Below are positions 10,619 to 22,626 of a DNA stretch of 64,000 nucleotides, in pieces. The stretch's first letter is position 1, and each line of letters starts with the position of its first letter. Under the pieces are notes generated by a model, which did not search any database, had not been told where the DNA came from, and saw only the letters and a program-made list of their open reading frames with translations. The position numbers and the translations under genes are program-made. The stretch is from positions 30,921,929 to 30,985,928 of the forward strand of contig JAFMSR010000015.1 of the NCBI GenBank assembly GCA_022818135.1, read 5' to 3'. The DNA comes from Saxidomus purpurata. Taxonomy: Eukaryota > Mollusca > Bivalvia > Venerida > Veneridae.

Positions 10619-12179
10619 CCACTTGTCAATTTTATCCCCAATAGTAATTAAATATCTATCGCGATATGTGTATCAGGAAAACAAACTTAATCTTTGTTTT
10701 TCTTAAATAATATGCTACTCGAATTATTGCCCGTTATTCACTGGCCGAGAAAGTATAAATACTCTACACTTATAATTAACATTAATTTGGAGGTAACAAC
10801 ATATTATGTTGATAGATATGAACTATTTACGTATTTAACTTATTAACCCATTCCAGACAGACTGTAAACGCAAGTTTTTAGAGTATTTTATTGTCTATTC
10901 TTATTCGGTATTATCCAATTAGAAGTTGCCTTACAGCGTTCATTTCTCATTTCTAAAAACGTTATACATTCTACTTGTCATTTCATTGGCGGTTGAAGAG
11001 TTCCAAACTTCCGGTCAAAAGTGAGCTTAATACGGCTGTGCCGAAAAATTGTCAGCGGTTAGCTTTGAGCATCATTTTTGACCTACATTTTGTCTTTTGG
11101 GACAATAGTATTCAGTTGAGCGATATAGCACCATCTTGGTCCTCTTGTCATTAATCACAGCCGAGAGCTGCAGAGTAAATGATAGTGTTTGGTTTCAGCT
11201 TTGCGCGAGAAAACAACAAATATACGTTCAGATAAGAATTTTATTTGCCAAACAATATGCGTCGGACTCTCTTCAGTAATTGTTTTAGCAAGATATGATT
11301 ATTGTGATTGCTATTTGACGTCTAACGTGTTACGAAAACAAACCGCTCTGTTTTTAAACAGTTGTTTTATTTTTTCATGGCATAACGCACAATTGCAAAA
11401 TATTATCAAGCATAACTATACAACATACATGTCTAGTTGACATAAAACAGTAACTATCGACCATTATACGATTCCGTTCATTCCTACAATATTTGTTCTA
11501 CTACATCAAAAGAAAAACCATTGAATAAATAAATTATTCATACTAGATCTATCTTCAAAAGCATAATTGTCACTTTCAAAATTTTGCTGCTCAATAAGCC
11601 CATCCAAATTCAATAAACGGTGGAATTCTGTGTCCTTTCAGATGCCATTTTCCGGTACGTCTACGTTGTCAATTACGTCAACGTTTTCAAGTGCTGACGG
11701 TCTTGCCTTGCTGCACAGTTGTCCCGAAATAGCTTCAATATGGAGTTTCTGGTACACTAGCAAAGGTGCCGATATGAGTTATCGGCATACTACGTCACGT
11801 ATTCGTTTTATCGGCCCATATCCACGAAAATCAAGGCAATTGTGATACTATATATAGTCACATATGCACTAAAACGTGATAATAAAGTGGTTATGTGTTG
11901 GCAGAAGTATGCCACCATAATATACAGTACTGAATATGTTTCATGATAATTATGTTCAGGGACGAGTGGTATGGAACATCACTAAGTCAATATTTAAACA
12001 CAAAATATACCAAAAGCATAGTGGCCATACTTTTTATTTTTCATCTTTAATAAAAATAATACTAATAATATTAATGATAAAAATTTTATTTCAAGAAAGT
12101 AGCACAAATAGACATTTATACAAATGTGTATATACATCACAAGCGCATTGTGGCCTTCCATTAATTACAGACAAACGCT
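10619..12179. other. No gene seen; one short repeat fragment
   Basis: AT-rich sequence without a recognisable domain. At 11110-11152 TTGAGCGATATAGCACCATC followed by a CCTCTTGT motif is a solo copy of the outer end of the long inverted-repeat arms. Open frames at 11189 and 11567 have no family signature. The interval may include decayed 5' sequence of the LINE at 12180, but I cannot show it. Confidence 0.45.
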
Positions 12180-13676
12180 CATGCAAATTCATACGTTCAC
12201 AAAAATACACACCAGATAACCAGTGCGGCTTCCGAAAAGGAAAATCAACTGTAGATTGAATCTTCATATTACACTCAATAATTGCTAAAACGCTTTCAAA
12301 TAGTATGAAATTATATGTTGCTTTCATAGATTTTGAAAAATGTTTCGATAAATTAGAACGTTCCTTCATGTTTCACAAATTGATCCAAGAAAACGTGAGT
12401 TCAAAATTTGTAAAAGCCATTCTAAATATGTACAGCTGTGTAAAAGCCGCAGTACGGTATAATAATCAAATTTCAGCCAGTTTCGACTCGATAGCTCTAG
12501 TCTCCTATTTTTATTCTTTGTGAATGATTTAATTAATGATATTAACGGAAATATAGATAATATATTCAATATGATAGTCGTTTTAAAATTATTCATGCTT
12601 CTATTCGCGGATGATACGGTGTTTTTCGCACACAAACCAGAAACTTTACAGTCAATGCTCAACGATCTATCTGCATACTGCGACACATGGAAATTAAAAG
12701 TTAATACCACTAAAACAAAAATAATAATATTTAAACAGGGTAGACAAACAACTTACAACTTTACGTTTAATGGACAAATCTTAGACATTGTCAAATCTTT
12801 TGAATATCTAGGAATATATTTCTTCAAAAATGGTCACAAAATCATCTCGCTCGGCATTCATTATTTGCATTGCATAACTTATTTACAGTATTCAATCAAT
12901 TAGAATTAAAAGTAAAAGATCAGTGTTAACTATTTGATAGCTTAGTAGCTTCTATACTTAACTATGGTGCCGAAATCCATGGGTATTGTGAAGGACAAAG
13001 TATTGAAACAGTTCACTGTAAGTTTCTAAGAAAAGTACTTTGTGTTAGAAAATCAACTAACTTAGATTGTTTATATGGAGCATTTTAAAGAAAATTTATT
13101 ACATGTCAACAGAATAATAATCTATCATACAATGGTAAAAATTGGGCGTTTAGGATTAAAACTTTATTAGACGATATAGGTATGACAAATGTATGGTTAC
13201 AACAAGCCAGCTCGTTAGCTAGTTTACAAGTTATAAAACTTAGAATATTAGACGTATACAAACAATGCTGGTACTCCATCATAAATAATTCAAGCAGGCT
13301 GTCGTCATATTGCTTATTTAAACATGAATTTGAACATGAGAAAAATCTTAATACTATAAATATCACCAAATTTAGAAAAACACTAAGTAGATTCCGGCTG
13401 TCGTCTCACAATTTGGAAATAGAAAAGGGTAGACACGAAAATATCCCTAGAAAGGAAAGAAAGTGCCGAAACTGTTCCATGAATTTGAAAGAGGGCGAAT
13501 ACCATTTTTTATTAGTATGTCCAAAGTACTATCATTTACGTCGGAAATTCTTTAAGCCGTATTTTTGTAGATGGCCTACTGTACCGAAATTTGAATCCCT
13601 CATGTCCATTACAAAAAATAAAGCATTGAATGATTTGGCAAAATATTTATTTTATGCAATTAAAGAAAGAACGTGA
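12180..13676 (+). pseudogene. Decayed LINE: reverse transcriptase and C-terminal domain
   Basis: Successive reading frames give non-LTR retrotransposon signatures. 12220-12260 has CGFRKGKSTVD (RT block 2), followed by an in-frame stop. 12320-12350 has AFIDFEKCFD (block A with catalytic Asp). 12600-12625 has LLFADDTVFF (catalytic FADD box), followed by a W-K-L-K-V-N-T-T-K-T-K thumb region. About 12945-13080 has a LFDSLV..ILNYG..IHG segment, and 13455-13560 a terminal zinc-binding C-x2-C...H...C motif (CRNC then HFLLVC). The pieces lie in at least three frames, so several frameshifts plus stops have destroyed it. 5' ORF1 and endonuclease were not found, as expected for a 5'-truncated copy. The clade is uncertain. 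Confidence 0.85.
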
Positions 13677-13931
13677 TTCTACTTATTTTATTGTATATGA
13701 AGGAATGAACAGTGTTGCGACTATTCGCTATTTCTAAATTTTTTAATCAGACTAATGAGTTAGTCAATGTTTTCGCCTTTCGGTAAGGCTAAGTGTAGTA
13801 TTGATTGTACTATGTTATATATATAGATTATGAATACTGTCTTAAATCACGAGTTCCTTGTTGTTTCTTAATACAAAGTAAATAATAATGCTATGTCGAT
13901 TTTCAACGCTCATGAAATTACTTTGGTAGTG

Positions 13932-14535
13932 TCGGTGAATCCAGTTTATATATAGTGCACTACCTCCATATTAGACAAGTCTATGTTTTGCCTATTCATT
14001 CAATACAGCTTATACCCAATGTCCGATTTTTACAATGCCACCACATTTATTTATTATTAACACTGTCTTCGAGGTTCATGCATCAACTATTGATAATGCA
14101 ACCTGTAAGTTTTTAATAATATTTAACGTCTAGGTGTAACAGAAAACATCAATAAAATGATACGAGGGAGACAACTGAGTCCCCCTTGTCGTCCAGTCTA
14201 TGCAGAGTTATTGTTTAGATTTAGACTGATAAATGCATAGCATGTTTCTCTGGGAAAATTTCTCAGTCTTCATACTTTGTATTTGGAACGTTATTTGTCG
14301 ACTGTGTATGGGATATTACAATTTTATGAGGAATAAACTATATGTTATGTTATGCTATGTTATGTTATACAAATTATAAAGAATATTTCTCATGAAAAGG
14401 GGTTTGTGTGTGCCTACCACTTATAATTAACAGACACTTAAAAATAGCATCATAACAGAATAGAATATATTTCCAAATTAACCTCATTATAAACTGAAGG
14501 TGTTACTTGTAAATATATTAGTTTTGATTATGTTA
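13932..14535 (+). repeat. 0.6 kb repeat, copy 1 (uninterrupted)
   Basis: Closely matches 19005-19600 in the same orientation, including GTCTATGTTTTGCCTATTCA, TTTAACGTCTAGGTGTAACA and AGACTGATAAATGCATA. Copy 1 also starts with GGTGAATCCAGTTTAT, found in the second locus at 17943-17958 upstream of an insertion. It contains a short ATGTTATGTT microsatellite near 14340-14370 that is contracted in copy 2. The copies flank the GPCR locus, so this may be either a dispersed repeat or a local segmental duplication. Confidence 0.8.
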
Positions 14536-15212
14536 CAATGTAACCATAAATAATTGACAACAAAAACGAAACATCAAGAAAATTAGGATTGGTTAGCACA
14601 ATTATGTTATATGTAGTTTATATCACAAAACCCACAAAGATACACTGCAATATGTTTACTGTAGTAGTACATGTAGTCTACAAAGATACTTAGCGACAAT
14701 ATAATCTTTCAACTTTCTTCATCATCCTTCATCATTTTCTACGGAGAGGTTAAGAAAAAGCCAACACTTCTGGTCCTTTGGGCACATATTGTAAACCTGG
14801 TTTAATGTTTCGATGATACATGTCATAATGATCGTATTCCAAAGGTTAAGTCTATCGGAATTGTTGGCTGAACAATAACATAAAATAGCACATATACTGC
14901 ATTTTTAAACATAAAATATTGAAATCAAAGTACCGATTGTGCCCATCAGAAATGTATACATAGGAGAATGTTCATGATTTATCCTTGCTATAGACCATAT
15001 CGTATGCCTTGTCTGTCACTCGTAGATTTCCTGTAGCTCGGGTCTAGCTCTGTATAAATATTTACACACTGGCTTCACGCTTTCAATGTTTCCACATTAT
15101 ATAGGACACACTTAAAGGAAACATCCCAGAGTGTAAGAATGCATTAAACTCTATTAAGCAATATTTCTGCAGAACAATACTTTGTAAATGTATAGCATTT
15201 GAAGTATCTCCA
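14536..15212. other. Downstream flank of the GPCR, no gene
   Basis: Sequence 3' of the minus-strand GPCR. It is AT-rich with no recognisable domain or repeat and presumably includes its 3' UTR if the gene is expressed. Confidence 0.45.
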
Positions 15213-16176
15213 TTAAACTTTGAAGACAGTATAAACTTTCTCTCTAAACGATGGATACAGCCAGACGTAGAACAGTGGATTTGCGCAGTTATTGATGAAA
15301 AACGCCCGTATTAAGAAAAATACAGCAATCTGTCCATTTTGATTTCCTCTCCCTACTGATGTGTTGAGAAGCACAACACTAAGTGTCGACAGACATATAA
15401 AAACAACGAAAATCAAAGTAACAAGAGCCATGGCCTTTGTTTAAAGCCCTCGTTCTGTTCCTTTGAATTCTTCCGGCAATTTCCGTGATCCTTACTGACG
15501 TCGTTTCTACTTTTACGCTGCGAATTATGGATCGGATAATGAATATATAAAGTGCATTTAACGCGACACAAAACGCAAATACAATAAATAGAAGAATGGC
15601 AAAGATAATATGATCAATCTCTTGTTTGTCTTGGTCAATGATGCACTGTCCCAATTTATTGTTCTTTGAAGTGTAAAAAACAATGCCCAGTAAAAAACCA
15701 GAAACTATAAAAACACAAATGCTCGTTCGGAATGCCTTCTGTGGGGTAAAAATTTGACTTGTGCCTCTGGCAGTCATTTTATTATATCGGTCAATACCGA
15801 CACACAGGATAATTAGCGTTGAACAGAAGTTTGTGGAAAGAAGAACGAACTTATTCAATTTGCAACCAAACGATGATCCGACTACCTGCCACCAGCCTTG
15901 GCTTGCCATGATGCTGACTGGTACACAAAATGTCAACGACATTATGTCACAAATAGCTAGAAATGTTACAAACCAGTCAGTTGTATTTTTATTCCTGTTT
16001 TTTGCTTGCACTACAATTACAAGAGCATTACCAGGGAAGCCAAGAAAGAAGACGATGCTCAGATAGAATGTAAGCAAATCTCGCGCCCATTCTGGAACAA
16101 TGTTAATTAAAGCTTGTTTCATGTTTGTATCATACGGAGACGTTAAATTTTCCATCAACGAGTCGTTCATATCCAT
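15213..16176 (-). pseudogene. Rhodopsin-like (class A) GPCR, one frameshift
   Basis: Single-exon seven-transmembrane receptor of about 320 residues. From the ATG at 16176 there are two N-glycosylation sites (NDS, NLT) before TM1, which has GFPGNALVIVV. TM2 has LAICD, ECL1 a W, and TM3 starts at the disulfide Cys and ends GIDRY, an intact DRY motif. TM4 has no strong motif; TM5 is clear, followed by a basic third loop. At about 15435-15445 the frame shifts by one base: the first frame runs out into a stop near 15379, while TM6 (ALVTLIFVVFICL) and TM7 with NPLFY (the NPxxY motif) continue in the next frame to the TAG-side end at 15213. TM6 lacks the usual CWxP. All other hallmark residues are intact, so this is a recent pseudogene or an assembly base error. 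Ligand unknown; molluscs have large families of such orphan receptors. Confidence 0.88.
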
Positions 16177-17959
16177 CCTCTGTTTCTATGAATTTTGTCT
16201 ATTTTCTGACGTATTTAGTTATTTGATGTGCTACGAAAGACGAACTTATATCCTCTGCCCACACTATGTTATTATTATTTAACATAAAGCCGTTCCTTTG
16301 ATATATAGTTACGGTATTTTATTTCCGATACGAACTTATCATTAATTGCTATAAAAATGCTATGCTGTTCACAGTAATCAAAGCGAGTTCGATAAAAAAG
16401 GAATCGCGTTGCTGACAATAATGGGAGTTAGGTGAAAAGAACCTGAGAAATTATTATGATGAAAAAAGGTGTTTCTGTGCTTATATATAGAGTGAAGAAT
16501 TATACTTTGCCTATAGGAATTGATAAAATGTTGACAAAATGGCGGGCGTGTGTATGCGCGTGGTGGCAGTGTCTGCGTTACAGTATGAACATTAGTGTTA
16601 GAGTAACTTCAGCTTAATAACACAGTAGCAATTTAGGTCGAAGGGTCAACAATGAGGTCGCCCCAACTACAATACATGTGTACCAAGTCTTTTTTTATCT
16701 AAAACACCGAAAGAAATTGTCAAACAAACATGTCCTACTTGTTGTCCGAGACCTATCTGTGTATTTGGAATAGGTAGGCAATCGCACGTCTTGATCATCT
16801 TTATCTTTAACACCCCCACGGGAAAAGACACCTTCAACTGCGTTAAAAAACTTACCTTTTCTTTTTTAATTGACAAAATAGTAGCGTGTGCCCTGTGATA
16901 AATACACGTCGTTATTAATTCAACGTGTGCTCTTCCGTCCTTTTGTCACCGCCCGTCGTAAACCGCATCTACACAATTTGGTGGTAGATTTTTAAATATC
17001 TGCACACAATTATTAAATAGCATCGAATGCATTAACACATACATAGAAAAGGCCAAAATCACACTGAGAGGTATCGTGTCTGAAAGGAAATCACATTTTT
17101 GATCATTTGCTAGTATTAAACACCTGAGAATGCACAAAGATGTTCAGCAAGTTCAACCCCATAAAATAGACTAAGAGTGTGTGTTAGACCCTTGATAGAC
17201 TGACAACCAGTTACCAATAAGTCTAGAAATGTTCTACAGTAAACTATGTGTAATAAGACCATCCTTGGTACCAGTAAAACGTGGTTACCTTATTTACCAT
17301 GACATTACGTATACCGTGTTCGTGCAGTTTGTGTTGTTGGTACAGGTATAAAGAATTAAGAAATTTACCACATTTAATGTCGGCGATTTCCCATCTACAA
17401 ATGGTACGGATATAAATGTATCAACATTGCAATTGGAATACGTGTCAATTCATGTCGAAAGTTTTTTAATAAGCATCAGGAGAAAAAGTAAGGGTCACAT
17501 AGGTTGGCCTCTGTAACAATGGTTGAATTGGGTGTTTATTACAGATAGATTTGCTGAATTAGCCTGTCATTCAATGCAACATTTAATTAAAACATGTAAT
17601 AAATAAAGCGCAATTATATTTCACAGAATCATATTAAGGGGAAAGACTTGATTTAGTCCTAGTTCTCACTCAGAGAACAAGTAACGTCGCATGATCATAC
17701 CAGCATATAGATGTTTGCACACTTACTGGATAAAAGAGTTGAAATAATTGTATTTGATTTATGCTGCCGCTTTCAAAAGCAAGAAATGGTCTTTTTCTAG
17801 TTAGCTGACCTCGCTTTGATTTGATGAGAATTTTATCAAGGTCCGTCCAAAAGAGCACTTATGTTAGCTTGATATCTGGATGAGACCCTTAGCTGACCTC
17901 GCAAAGTGCCAGGGTGAGCTATAAGGATCACTTATCGTCCGAGGTGAATCCAGTTTATT
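16177..17959. other. Upstream of the GPCR; no gene, repeat fragment at the end
   Basis: No convincing coding region. 17895-17943 holds CAAAGTGCCAGGGTGAGC, then a tataaggatcacttatcgtccg-like stretch resembling the repeat at 2305-2360. The short minus-strand frames at 16667 and 16946 have no domain signature. Confidence 0.45.
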
Positions 17960-18979
17960 GGCCTGGGGACTGAAAGTCCCCAAGGCCTAAGTTAGCATAC
18001 CAATTTTCAAACACTGCAAGCAATTTAGCTGTGCTATGTGCGAATAACAACTGTAAACATGCGCTATGCGAAAGTAGTGCAAGACAGACCAGATCAATCT
18101 TCTGTTTGAATGTCGCATATGATAAGAACATATTACAAATAAAAAGAGTACATACAACTTCAAACGATTGCAGGAAGGTATATAGCTTACGGGCTGCATT
18201 ACACATTTTTTTCTGTTTTATAAATTAATGCGCTGTTAGCTGATTACGGAAGATAATCATATGCATATCACGGAAAAGTACGGATATTTACGTAAATTTA
18301 CGTAAATTTATGGAAACGTACGGAGTTCGATATAAGAGTTTGTAGTTTAATTTTCAAATTTCCGATGTTATTTCATTGAAACCTTGTTATTTACGAACGA
18401 TTACATAATATATATTTACCTAAAAATAAATTTCTCTAAAAAAAAAGATATGATTTACGTACATCCCGAGCAGGAACTCACGTGATCAAAATCACCCGCC
18501 ATTTATCGAGGACGCTGCATGTCAAGGCCCAGTGAACGGTTTCACCGATTACAACTACAAGGTAACCCAGAATCATTTTTGGTTTTCTCTGTTATACACA
18601 TTGTACAGTATTTTATTTATATTTCATTGCTGGTATTGCTTTGTTTATTTCTGTTTCAAGGTATTGTCGTTGGTACACAATCATTTTCGATCCACATCAT
18701 CAGATCATATCGCTTGAAGTTGTACAAAGCGCAGATTGAATTATTTTTATTGGCTTAAACAATTTATAATGTTGATTATGTGATTATTTTTCATTACACG
18801 TACGTTTTATAATAAAACAAACTTCCCTGCCACCCATATATTTGTGAATCATTCCTTCTGTATCATGTATTGAATTTCGTCCTCTGCACATTTCGACCCG
18901 CGCTTTAGATAAGGTTCAGCGCAAAAAAACGTAGGTCAAAAGTTGTTTTTTCGGGGAGTTAACCTATAACCCCCAGGCC
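17960..18979. mobile_element. 1 kb TIR element inserted in repeat copy 2
   Basis: The ends are GGCCTGGGG (17960-17968) and CCCCAGGCC (18971-18979), perfect 9 bp inverted repeats. The first 330 bp (to about 18290) match the reverse complement of 55862-56190, which also ends in GGCCTGGGG, so this is a dispersed family. Comparison with 13932-13990 suggests the pre-insertion site: there GTGAATCCAGTTTAT runs directly into the block that here resumes after 18990. The interior contains ATGTCAAGGCCCAGTGAACG at 18519 with a later GTAACC, which could be a captured exon start, but no protein family is recognised. Confidence 0.65.
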
Positions 18980-19004
18980 TTCAGCGCTCACAGCGCTTTG
19001 ATAT

Positions 19005-19600
19005 ATTATAGTGCCTCCTTATTAGTACAAGTCTATGTTTTGCCTATTCATTCAATACAACTTATACCCAATGTCCGATTTTTACAATGCCACCACATTT
19101 GTTTATTATTAACACTGTCTTCGTGGTTCATGCATCAAATATTGATAATGCAACCTTATACATATAAGTATATGTTTGAATAATATTTAACGTCTAGGTG
19201 TAACAGAAAATATCAATAAAATGATACAAGGGAGACAACAGAGTCCCCCTTGTAGTCCAGTCTATGGAGAGTTATTGTTTAGATTTAGACTGGTAAATGC
19301 ATAACATGTTTGTCTGGGAAAATTTCTCATTATTCATACTTTTATTTGGAACGTTATTTGTCGACTATGAATGGGATATTACAATTTAATGTCGAATAAA
19401 CTATATGTTATGTTAACGGTATGTTTTGCAAATTATAAAGAATATTTCTTATGAATAAGTGTTCGTGTATGTCTACCACTTATAATTAACAGACACTCAA
19501 AAAAATAGCATCATAACAGAATAGCATATATTTGCAAATTAACCTCATTATAAACTGAAATGTGTTACTTGTAAATATATTAGTTTTGATTATGTCACAA
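19005..19600 (+). repeat. 0.6 kb repeat, copy 2
   Basis: Near-identical to 13968-14530; see that entry. Differences are mostly single bases, a contracted ATGTT microsatellite and a few small indels. Its 5' end is separated from the matching GGTGAATCCAGTTTAT motif by the 17960-18979 insertion. Confidence 0.85.
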
Positions 19601-20694
19601 ACAAAATTTATTCTTTTTCAACAACGTTACAGATATGCACTGGAATATAATTCCAAATGTGTACTGCAGCATATGAAGATGCTATAAAATATATTCAATT
19701 AATTTCTGTTTTACTGTGTACACTCGTTACAACACAAAATTCATACTCAATTACATATGATTGAAAGAGCTAATTCGCTAAAACCTAACATATCGTTTTA
19801 AAATACCATATATTCAACAAATGTATCAATTTTTAAAATTTGCATTAATAAAAAAGTGTAATTAAAATAAAAACTATTAAATTAAGACTTGTTTTCGGTA
19901 ATCTCATTTATATTCCGCTATTTCCGGTAAATATTTGTTTTCGGTATTTAGTAATACTGGATGGTATGAAAGTAAATTAGGACCATCTGAGAGAAAGGGA
20001 AAATATTGTATAGTCGTAATAACGCGAAAAAAGACGTTATAGTGCAAAAAAGGCGAAGTAACGCGAATCAATGCGTACAAATTCAAGTAAAGGCATAATA
20101 ATGCGAAAGAAAATGAGTAGTAAGTACGTTAATATGAAGCAGCACGTAAAGTCACAGGCTTGACTAGTTCTGTCTCTTTTCAGAATTAACTCAAAGAAAT
20201 TGGTTTGGTCTCCCTTGCAGACCGTACATCTATGCAAAAACTTATATTAGTTTATAAACAAACAAAAATGTCTTCTTCCTAGCTTCATTGCAAACATTTT
20301 TCCACCTACAGTTCCTGACTCTAATACTTACGACACGCAATCCTAACACACTTAAGAACAAACTTAATCAAAGCACTGAACGTACTAGTGGGACGGTTGT
20401 GTTGGCAATGGTAAATTTAATTTAGACAAGCAATACCGAAATTTTCAACTCAAAGGGAAATATTGAAATGTTCAACTCCAAGTGATATACTGAAATTTTC
20501 ATTCCAATTCGTTAAAATGTGAACACAAGATGAAGGTCAATAGCAAGGAAATGAAAAATGATTTGCAATTCTCAAAAACCTGTGTTACATATTGCAAATT
20601 TGTGAATGAACTTGCAATGATACAGCTCTAAAATGTAGTACTAAACAGCTAGTGTTTAGTTAAAAAAAACTAGTGTCAGAATTTATAACTTCAT
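19601..20694. other. No gene seen; minor tandem motif
   Basis: AT-rich sequence. 20430-20510 has a weak tandem of ATTGAAATGTTCAACTCCAA-type units. 20037-20110 repeats AATGCGAA/AACGCGAA motifs. No coding signature. Confidence 0.5.
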
Positions 20695-20698
20695 TTAA

Positions 20699-21055
20699 AG
20701 CTGCTCGCTCTCAGTTACCGTTCAAAAAAACATTTTTGAAAAAAGTTGACATTCTTATTCATAAATATCAAACTAAAAGCTAGAAAGAAAAAATAAGCAA
20801 AAATCTAGGTAGGAATTTGCAGAAATCGATTGAAAAGGTTGGTTACACGGCACCGCTACACTATATGTTCATATTGAAATTTCAAAAGCGTTTGCAACGC
20901 TTTTGAATTTGGTAGCGTATTTTTTGAAATTTAGAGATAAACGTGACATGAATTTATACTGGAGCCTTTAAATATGACTATATGTTCTAAAATACGTTAT
21001 TTACATACAGTTTGAAGAACTTTATTTTTTTACCAAAATCTGAGAGCGAGCAGCT
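20699..21055. mobile_element. TTAA-flanked MITE (piggyBac-like)
   Basis: Both ends show 16 bp perfect inverted termini, AGCTGCTCGCTCTCAG and CTGAGAGCGAGCAGCT, each directly preceded or followed by TTAA (20695-20698 and 21056-21059). A 357 bp element with TTAA duplication and no ORF fits a MITE mobilised by a TTAA-specific transposase (piggyBac or Kolobok type). A related end occurs at 61140-61229. It contains an internal palindrome around caaaagcgtttgcaacgcttttg (about 20882-20906). Confidence 0.85.
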
Positions 21056-21059
21056 TTAA

Positions 21060-22003
21060 ATCAGTCGTGCAACCCACAAGCACAGATACAAACACTGAAT
21101 GAGTATGTTAAATCATAATAAATTAAAAGTCTTCGGATAGAAATTTACTGACTTGTACCGATGGTTATTTCAAACCGGAAGTGGTTAGTGCATACCAAAC
21201 GTGATTTCAGTTCCGGTTATGAAAAGTCACCCTGTCCAGCACATGCCGCGCAGATCTCCCGTTTTAGAAAAAAAACAATTCTAGTAGCGAAATTAAAATC
21301 AACACAGTCCATGAGTTGATTAAAACATTATTTGCCAACCGGTTTCGCTTTTCCTGCTCATCAGGGCAAATATGGCTTATAATATATATATATATATAAC
21401 AGAGACAGAATAAATTTATATTCTAGGTTCGTGAAAAGCAAATACTTGGCTAGCTAAAACAACTTCAGCCTACCCGGTTTATATGCTCGATAGAACGGGT
21501 ACTTGACTTTATGATTTTTGCATTTACAATTTACTGTTTCTCATTTTCAGTGTATCATTTATGACTTAAAAAGAAACAAAAAAATCATTCATGAAAAAGC
21601 TTTCAATAATCTTTACGCTCTTTCCATTTTGGTTTTCATTCAGCGTTTATTAAAGCAAAGTTAACGCAGTTATGATAATATGTTCTACGCTATGTTCCAT
21701 TAAATGATTCTTAGAATATACAACACTATTCCTACCTCTATCCTCACTAAATCGTTTGCAGTCAAAATGTTTGTAAAAAAAAACATCGCACATTATCACG
21801 ACTTCTGAGTCAAGTCTCGTTATTTAAACGTGCATCCCGATCATTTGGTTAACTATTGCTACATGTCAGTTTATTGCTGTTAACCAGTCTGATAACATGA
21901 AATTAAAACCAATCTGATAAAAACAACAAGTGCATCCCGACCATTCAGTTAACGTTGGCTACCTGTCAGTTCGTTTATTGCTGTAAACCAGTCTGGAATG
22001 GAA
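21060..22003. repeat. Non-coding stretch with a 100 bp tandem duplication
   Basis: Contains an (AT)n tract at 21381-21398. The segments starting GTGCATCCCGA at 21830 and 21930 are a tandem duplication of period 100, sharing GTTAAC, CTGTCAGTTTATTGCTGT and CCAGTCTG. No gene. Confidence 0.7.
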
Positions 22004-22066
22004 GTATCACTGTTTAGTCACTGATAGTCTAATAAAAATAGACTGTCAGTGACTGTACAGTGATAC
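22004..22066. repeat. 63 nt imperfect hairpin
   Basis: The arms GTATCACTGT...TAGTCTA and TAGACTGTCAGTGACTGT...AGTGATAC pair almost completely around ataaaaa, including TCACTGATAGTCTA against TAGACTGTCAGTGA. A size and shape compatible with a precursor microRNA or a very small foldback; expression is unknown. Confidence 0.75.
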
Positions 22067-22114
22067 ATCCATTCAATCAAAGGACTGAACGTGCTGGAGG
22101 ATCGATTGTCTCTT

Positions 22115-22200
22115 AACAACACAGTCTGCACACATACATGTGTAAATATCAGGACAACACAGACTGTACACATACATGTGTAAATATCAGGACAACCCTT
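22115..22200 (+). repeat. Two-copy 39-40 bp tandem
   Basis: ACACATACATGTGTAAATAT followed by CAGGACAAC appears twice in succession, each preceded by CACAGTCTGC or CACAGACTGT. ACATGTGT is itself palindromic. Confidence 0.85.
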
Positions 22201-22383
22201 GCACGAGTACAATTATAAACTGGAGACACAACTATGTTCAACTACCCTGTGGAGTATTAAGCTGTGGATGGTAACTGAGAAATGGATTTTGTCAAAACTG
22301 AACTGAAAATTCATAGTTTGAACAACTTTTAACTCATTCAAAAGTTATGGGATATGCCCATAAGGTTGATTGTATTGTGCCAA

Positions 22384-22626
22384 TTGATTAATTCGAATTT
22401 AACGTCGCACTCAACAGCTAAGATCATATTGCAACTTCCGGCTTTCATAGAGGAGAAAGACCCTGGGTGCCAATTCGGGCATTGTTTCAGTCACGAGCGG
22501 GCACCTGGGTAGAACCTGGATAGCTTCCAGACATAAAATAATTCGATCCAAGTAGGGCACGAATCTACAGCGGTGAGGGACAAATAAACATCAGTCAGTG
22601 ACCTTAATCACTCGGCCACAGATGCC
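22384..22626 (-). mobile_element. tRNA-derived SINE with target-site duplication
   Basis: On the minus strand it starts GGCATCTGTGGCCGAGTGAT, with a Ser-like A-box (GTGGCCGAGTGATTAAGG) and a weak B-box (AGATTCGTGCCC), and ends near the ACGTTAAATTC motif that typifies mollusc SINE tails. The flanks ATTGTATTGTGCCAA (22369-22383) and ATTGTATGATGCCAA (22627-22641) match at 13 of 15, a target-site duplication as left by LINE machinery. Confidence 0.82.

Noticed and set aside
11567..11845. 92-codon ORF and an acidic minus-strand reading near the same place
   Set aside because: Neither strand gives a recognisable family and both are broken; I cannot tell a decayed exon from chance.
15761..16066. 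101-codon plus-strand ORF
   Set aside because: Antisense shadow of the GPCR coding sequence.
22004..22200. CRISPR-like spacing of short repeats
   Set aside because: One hairpin plus a two-copy tandem, in a eukaryotic context; not a CRISPR array.
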